Assembly (NCBI GenBank): GCA_037892935.1
Contig: JAYXKI010000010.1
Coordinates: 1,646,716 to 1,710,715, forward strand
Direction: 5' to 3'
Length of the DNA: 64,000 bases
Source: Phlebopus portentosus
Taxonomy: Eukaryota > Basidiomycota > Agaricomycetes > Boletales > Boletinellaceae
Made by a program: the position numbers and the translations under genes. This document shows positions 60,945-64,000 of the stretch, in pieces (position 1 is the stretch's first letter; each line of letters starts with the position of its first letter). Below the pieces are notes generated by a model. That model made no database searches. It was given only the letters and a program-made list of their open reading frames with translations, and was not told the DNA's origin.

Positions 60945-61611
60945 TTGTCCTTATGTCTAAAAATACTTTAATTGCGACAATAGATTGTGATTACGCATAA
61001 CCAATTTACTCTGTGTGAAGCTCGACATTGATCTTAACGTATGCGGCGTTCGCACAAATGAAGAGAATGGTGAGTCGACATTCTCAGTACTTTATCCAGC
61101 GAGATGAAACGCCAAATTCATCCTTGTTCTAAGAGTCCTGGGACCGTCGCTTGCGACGTCGTTCGCCAGGGCGTTGACGAGAAACGGGTTGCCGGCTACG
61201 TGCCAAAAATCTGATTCTCTTTATGTGCTTGTGTTCATGTCCTCAAGTAGCTGACTGTCTATTTTAGAGTGCATTATATGTACCAAAGGGGCTACACTAT
61301 CAGGTCTTACTTTCTGCGCTACACAAATTGAAGCAAACACAAACGCAGCATGAAGAGATCAAAACAATGGGTAATATAGCGCAATAAATACGTGGTATGA
61401 AATCTAACGGTAGAAACAAGAGGTGATGGTATCCGCAAAAGCTACAAGATGTCGAAGATAGGGTCAGAACAGTCAGAACAGAAAGGAGTGTGTGAATACG
61501 TCTATGTCGGCCAGCGCAAACTATAAGGTGCGAATTTCCTGCGCGCATAAGGATATTTGACGTCCTGCGTGGAATTTAAGGATAGGTATCGCGGATGTGG
61601 AGCACTCGAAG
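60945..61611. other. Intergenic region downstream of ATP4
   Basis: 667 bp between convergent genes. Includes the ATP4 3' UTR. No gene supported; short plus and minus open frames have no recognisable content. Confidence 0.45.
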
Positions 61612-62277
61612 TCACGTCGGACCTCTCGGAGACATCGACGCTGCCTTCCTGTCAACGCTAATATGGTTGTCGTCGTACTCGAGGGTCAGTACGTAGGTAC
61701 CATCAACAAAGGCAATGCCGTCGCTGTCCCCGACGTCGCTCTGCTTTGAACCGAAGACGCTTACGGAGTCCGCAGCGGCAGAACCCGCAGTCAGAGTCTG
61801 TTCGTTCCTGCGAACAGCGCGATCTGGCTCGTTACGACGCGGAGGAAGAGGAGGTTTCGTCTTTGGGAGGCCCGCTTCCCGAAGTTTGCCATCCGTGAAC
61901 TCCTTACTCGTCGACATCTCGAAACCTCTGGTAAACGTGCCTGTGCGTGGGCCATAGCCAAGAAACGGATATGGAAGGATAGGAGGTGAGGATGAGGATG
62001 GAGGCCCGACAATAGTCATGCGCCGGATTGCTATCTGCTGCTCACGGAGCAGCCGACGCTTCCGCTTTTTCCAGAACAGTAATGCGGTCAACAGTATCAT
62101 AAACAGCGCACATACTCCTCCAATTGTGCCAACTATAACTGTTGTTCTGACCGAGTGAGACTGCGAAACCGGGTTTGAAGTTGGTTCATCGTCGGCTATC
62201 GATGGCTGGCCCGAGGAAGGAGAAGGAGAAGTCGATGAAAGTGGTGAAGAAGATACAGACGCGACCGCGTGCGACAT
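61612..62277 (-). CDS. Ser/Thr-rich single-pass membrane protein
   Basis: Uninterrupted 222-codon frame from MSHAVASVSS to TGA (an in-frame Met 36 bp upstream at 62313 is possible). Residues 1-45 are Ser/Pro/Thr-rich and would be extracellular. A single TM segment (TVIVGTIGGVCALFMILLTA, LLFW) is followed by a stop-transfer KKRKRRLLREQQ and a Pro-rich cytosolic tail with a KPPLPPRRNEPDR SH3-type ligand. The layout resembles fungal wall-sensor or Mid2/Skg6-like proteins in outline. No signal peptide or folded ectodomain is seen; upstream exons may exist or may be lost. Similar TM and flank to the gene at 63095. Confidence 0.65.
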   Translation of the reverse strand: MSHAVASVSSSPLSSTSPSPSSGQPSIADDEPTSNPVSQSHSVRTTVIVGTIGGVCALFMILLTALLFWKKRKRRLLREQQIAIRRMTIVGPPSSSSPPILPYPFLGYGPRTGTFTRGFEMSTSKEFTDGKLREAGLPKTKPPLPPRRNEPDRAVRRNEQTLTAGSAAADSVSVFGSKQSDVGDSDGIAFVDGTYVLTLEYDDNHISVDRKAASMSPRGPT

Positions 62278-62313
62278 ATTGAAGGCAAAAGAACGTCGTA
62301 ATGAGTAATTCAA

Positions 62314-63094
62314 GAATTTCGTGTTCTGTGGCGTGCGTAGGTTGAACGTTTACTTCGTCTTCTTGTATGCTCCGCTCAACGACTGCACAGCAATATGTCA
62401 CGTCCGTGTGTGTTTCAACGAGTGGGCGCATAAAAAGGCACGCGGGGGGTCGCAGGTTCGGGATCATCCCAAGTAGGTTGTCGGAAAGATATAAGGGTCA
62501 TTACATCCCGGATATCTGGAAGACTCGATGCCGGCATCCCCAAAGGGAGTTCCGGCCACACCGAAAGCATCACGCGCAAGGACTAGCAGTGGCTTTCATG
62601 ACGGTTGCTAGTGTTGACGTTAAGTATTTATACGTGTCTACGGCGTTAGCTCCAGTATGGCTGCCTTCGTAGCATTCACCTGATTTTACACGGAAGGCAT
62701 GATACGCTTGCCTTGGCAGTTGGTTCACGGACGTAGGCTCGGCTGTGCTAGACTATAGGATAAGATTATATCGCTGGATTTGTCCACTCATAGTGCGTTC
62801 CGCAGCCCCAAAGACTCCAACTTGCGACCTGCGGAAGATACTCTTCTCGTCGACTTAAAGGAAATGTGTTGCACACCTGCGCCTCTGCCTCCTCAGTCGC
62901 CATGCCCGTATCCCCGAGCGGAGTCTCCGAGCACAAATATCAATACGAATTGTTTGGTTGGCCCGTCGCTTACCCCGGTAAGCACTAACATGCACAAACA
63001 AGTCATCTTCATCCTGGTATGTCAGGGTATGTCTTCAAAGCTATGCAATGTTAAGGTGCCTTTCATGATTAGAGGTGTTTAATGGCTTTTGTTG
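62314..63094. other. Intergenic region between two membrane protein genes
   Basis: 781 bp. If the 61612 gene has ectodomain exons they would lie here, but I could not build a convincing spliced frame. No repeat recognised. Confidence 0.4.
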
Positions 63095-64000
63095 CTATAT
63101 TCTCAGCGGTGGTAACTGTGTCCGTCTCGACGCCACCGGCAAGATTTGTTGAGCAGCTTGTAGTGCGCTCATCTCCTTTCGCTGCTGCTCAACGTCCTGG
63201 CGGCGAAGACGTCGCCAAAAGAGGAATACAAGGAGACTAACGAGTAACAGTACACCCACGAATCCTCCAATTGTGCCTCCAACTATGGCTCCGATCGGCA
63301 GACGGCTTGAAGATGAAGGCGTCGCGGTAGGAGAGAATAGTGTCGTCGCGGGAGCGAAACTCGGCGTAAATGACGAAGTCGGGAGGGTCTGCGACGGCAG
63401 AAACGAAGTCGTCACGCTTTAACGGTTATGAGCCAAAGGACGAATCCATGCCCTATTTCAGATACCTCACCTAGCATTCGATACGGATATCTTGAAGAAA
63501 TCGACGTCGAGCCGCGTCGTAGGAGTCTCCGAGCTTGCTTCCCCGTCTTCGGGAAGATAGGTCACCGCGACCGTCGTCAACTGACTCTCATCCAAGCCCT
63601 CAAAAGCCCAAAAATTTCGCGAAGGGCTAAACACTCTGCTTTCCAATCTCCCGGATGGCAAAGAAGAGACAGTGAGGTTGGCCGTTGCGTTCGAGACTTC
63701 TGAAGTTTTGACATACAGCGCCGACCCTGACGGATATCGCTATTTTAACTACACGAACCTTTTTTTTGAACTTATTATAGCAACAGCGCTCCGACGCACC
63801 TCGAAATGTAAGGAAGACCTGCGGGAGAATGTTCCCAGTGATTGCTGTGGGTCCATTTGTCGAAGTGACGGATCCGTTTGACGATCCCGGGAGATCAACA
63901 ATAATCCTATATGGAACATTTGTCAGGTCAGAAATAGCTTAGCGTTTGTTTAGATATACATACCATCCTCCATCACACTCTTCACCGTCGTTGCAGAGGC
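63095..64000 (-). CDS. Single-pass membrane protein with ectodomain, 5' partial
   Basis: Runs off the right edge, so the start and signal peptide are missing. Exons read: IIVDLPGSSNGSVTSTNGPT (near 63890), ITGNILPQVFLTFR, then VKTSEVSNATANLTVSSLPS with N-glycosylation sequons, RVFSPSRNFWAFEGLDESQL, TRLDVDFFKISVSNA. The last exon starts at about 63420 with a Ser/Thr/Pro stalk (FTPSFAPATTLFSPTATPSS), TM GAIVGGTIGGFVGVLLLVSL LVFLFW split here for length, and a basic tail RRLRRQDVEQQRKEM ending at 63095. This is a typical mushroom type I surface protein of unknown function. The TM and juxtamembrane pattern (IGG, FW, RR) resembles the 61612 gene, so the two may be tandem paralogues. Confidence 0.7.

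Noticed and set aside
62780..63082. 100-codon plus-strand frame between the two membrane protein genes
   Set aside because: Pro/Cys-rich with no family; overlaps the 3' side of the 63095 gene; more likely UTR.

Overview
This window is nuclear DNA from a filamentous basidiomycete, most likely an Agaricomycete mushroom. The genes are dense and carry many short introns of about 50-65 nt. Conserved eukaryotic housekeeping genes sit beside families expanded in mushrooms: BTB/POZ proteins, an APH-like kinase, and Ser/Thr-rich single-pass membrane proteins. Intron boundaries below were read by eye from GT...AG signals and protein-family consensus, so gene ends are firmer than internal exon edges.

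The window has two parts. Positions 1 to about 11,700 are an AT-rich repeat island. It holds a Ty3/gypsy integrase relic, a 126-bp-period tandem repeat, degenerate minus-strand coding relics, a 2.4-kb inverted-repeat structure with LTR-like arms, and two related long-TIR foldback elements. Each foldback is bounded by TA dinucleotides. A dead APH-family kinase gene lies at the island's inner edge.

From about 11,700 to 53,600 the DNA is compact and gene-rich. In order: DDX41-type DEAD-box helicase (-), galactose-1-phosphate uridylyltransferase (+), ALG5 (-), LIG4-like DNA ligase (-), EF-hand MscS channel (-), ubiquitin C-terminal hydrolase (-), ZPR1 (-), RPF1 (-), p24 cargo receptor (+), mitochondrial enoyl reductase (-), an unknown protein (+), Dal5-type MFS transporter (-), VPS9/CUE Rab5 GEF (+), Reg1-like PP1 regulator (-), promethin/LDAF1-like protein (+), a DHA1-type MFS transporter (+), and a LisH/FLO8-SSBP-like regulator (-). 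Several pairs are divergent with 150-220 bp between start codons.

From 53,640 to 64,000 the density drops. A 3.2-kb pyrimidine-rich gap is followed by a decayed tandem pair of BTB/POZ genes. The second copy is split by a 505-bp TA-flanked MITE, and in-silico removal of the MITE restores the conserved BTB core at the break. Then come ATP synthase subunit b (ATP4) and two single-pass membrane protein genes, the last running off the window edge.

The genes do not form one pathway. They are ordinary conserved neighbours (RNA processing, galactose and N-glycan metabolism, DNA repair, ribosome biogenesis, ER traffic, lipid droplets, mitochondrial energy). The noteworthy biology is the mobile-element and gene-decay story at both ends. 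I found no biosynthetic cluster, CRISPR array, tRNA or rRNA.
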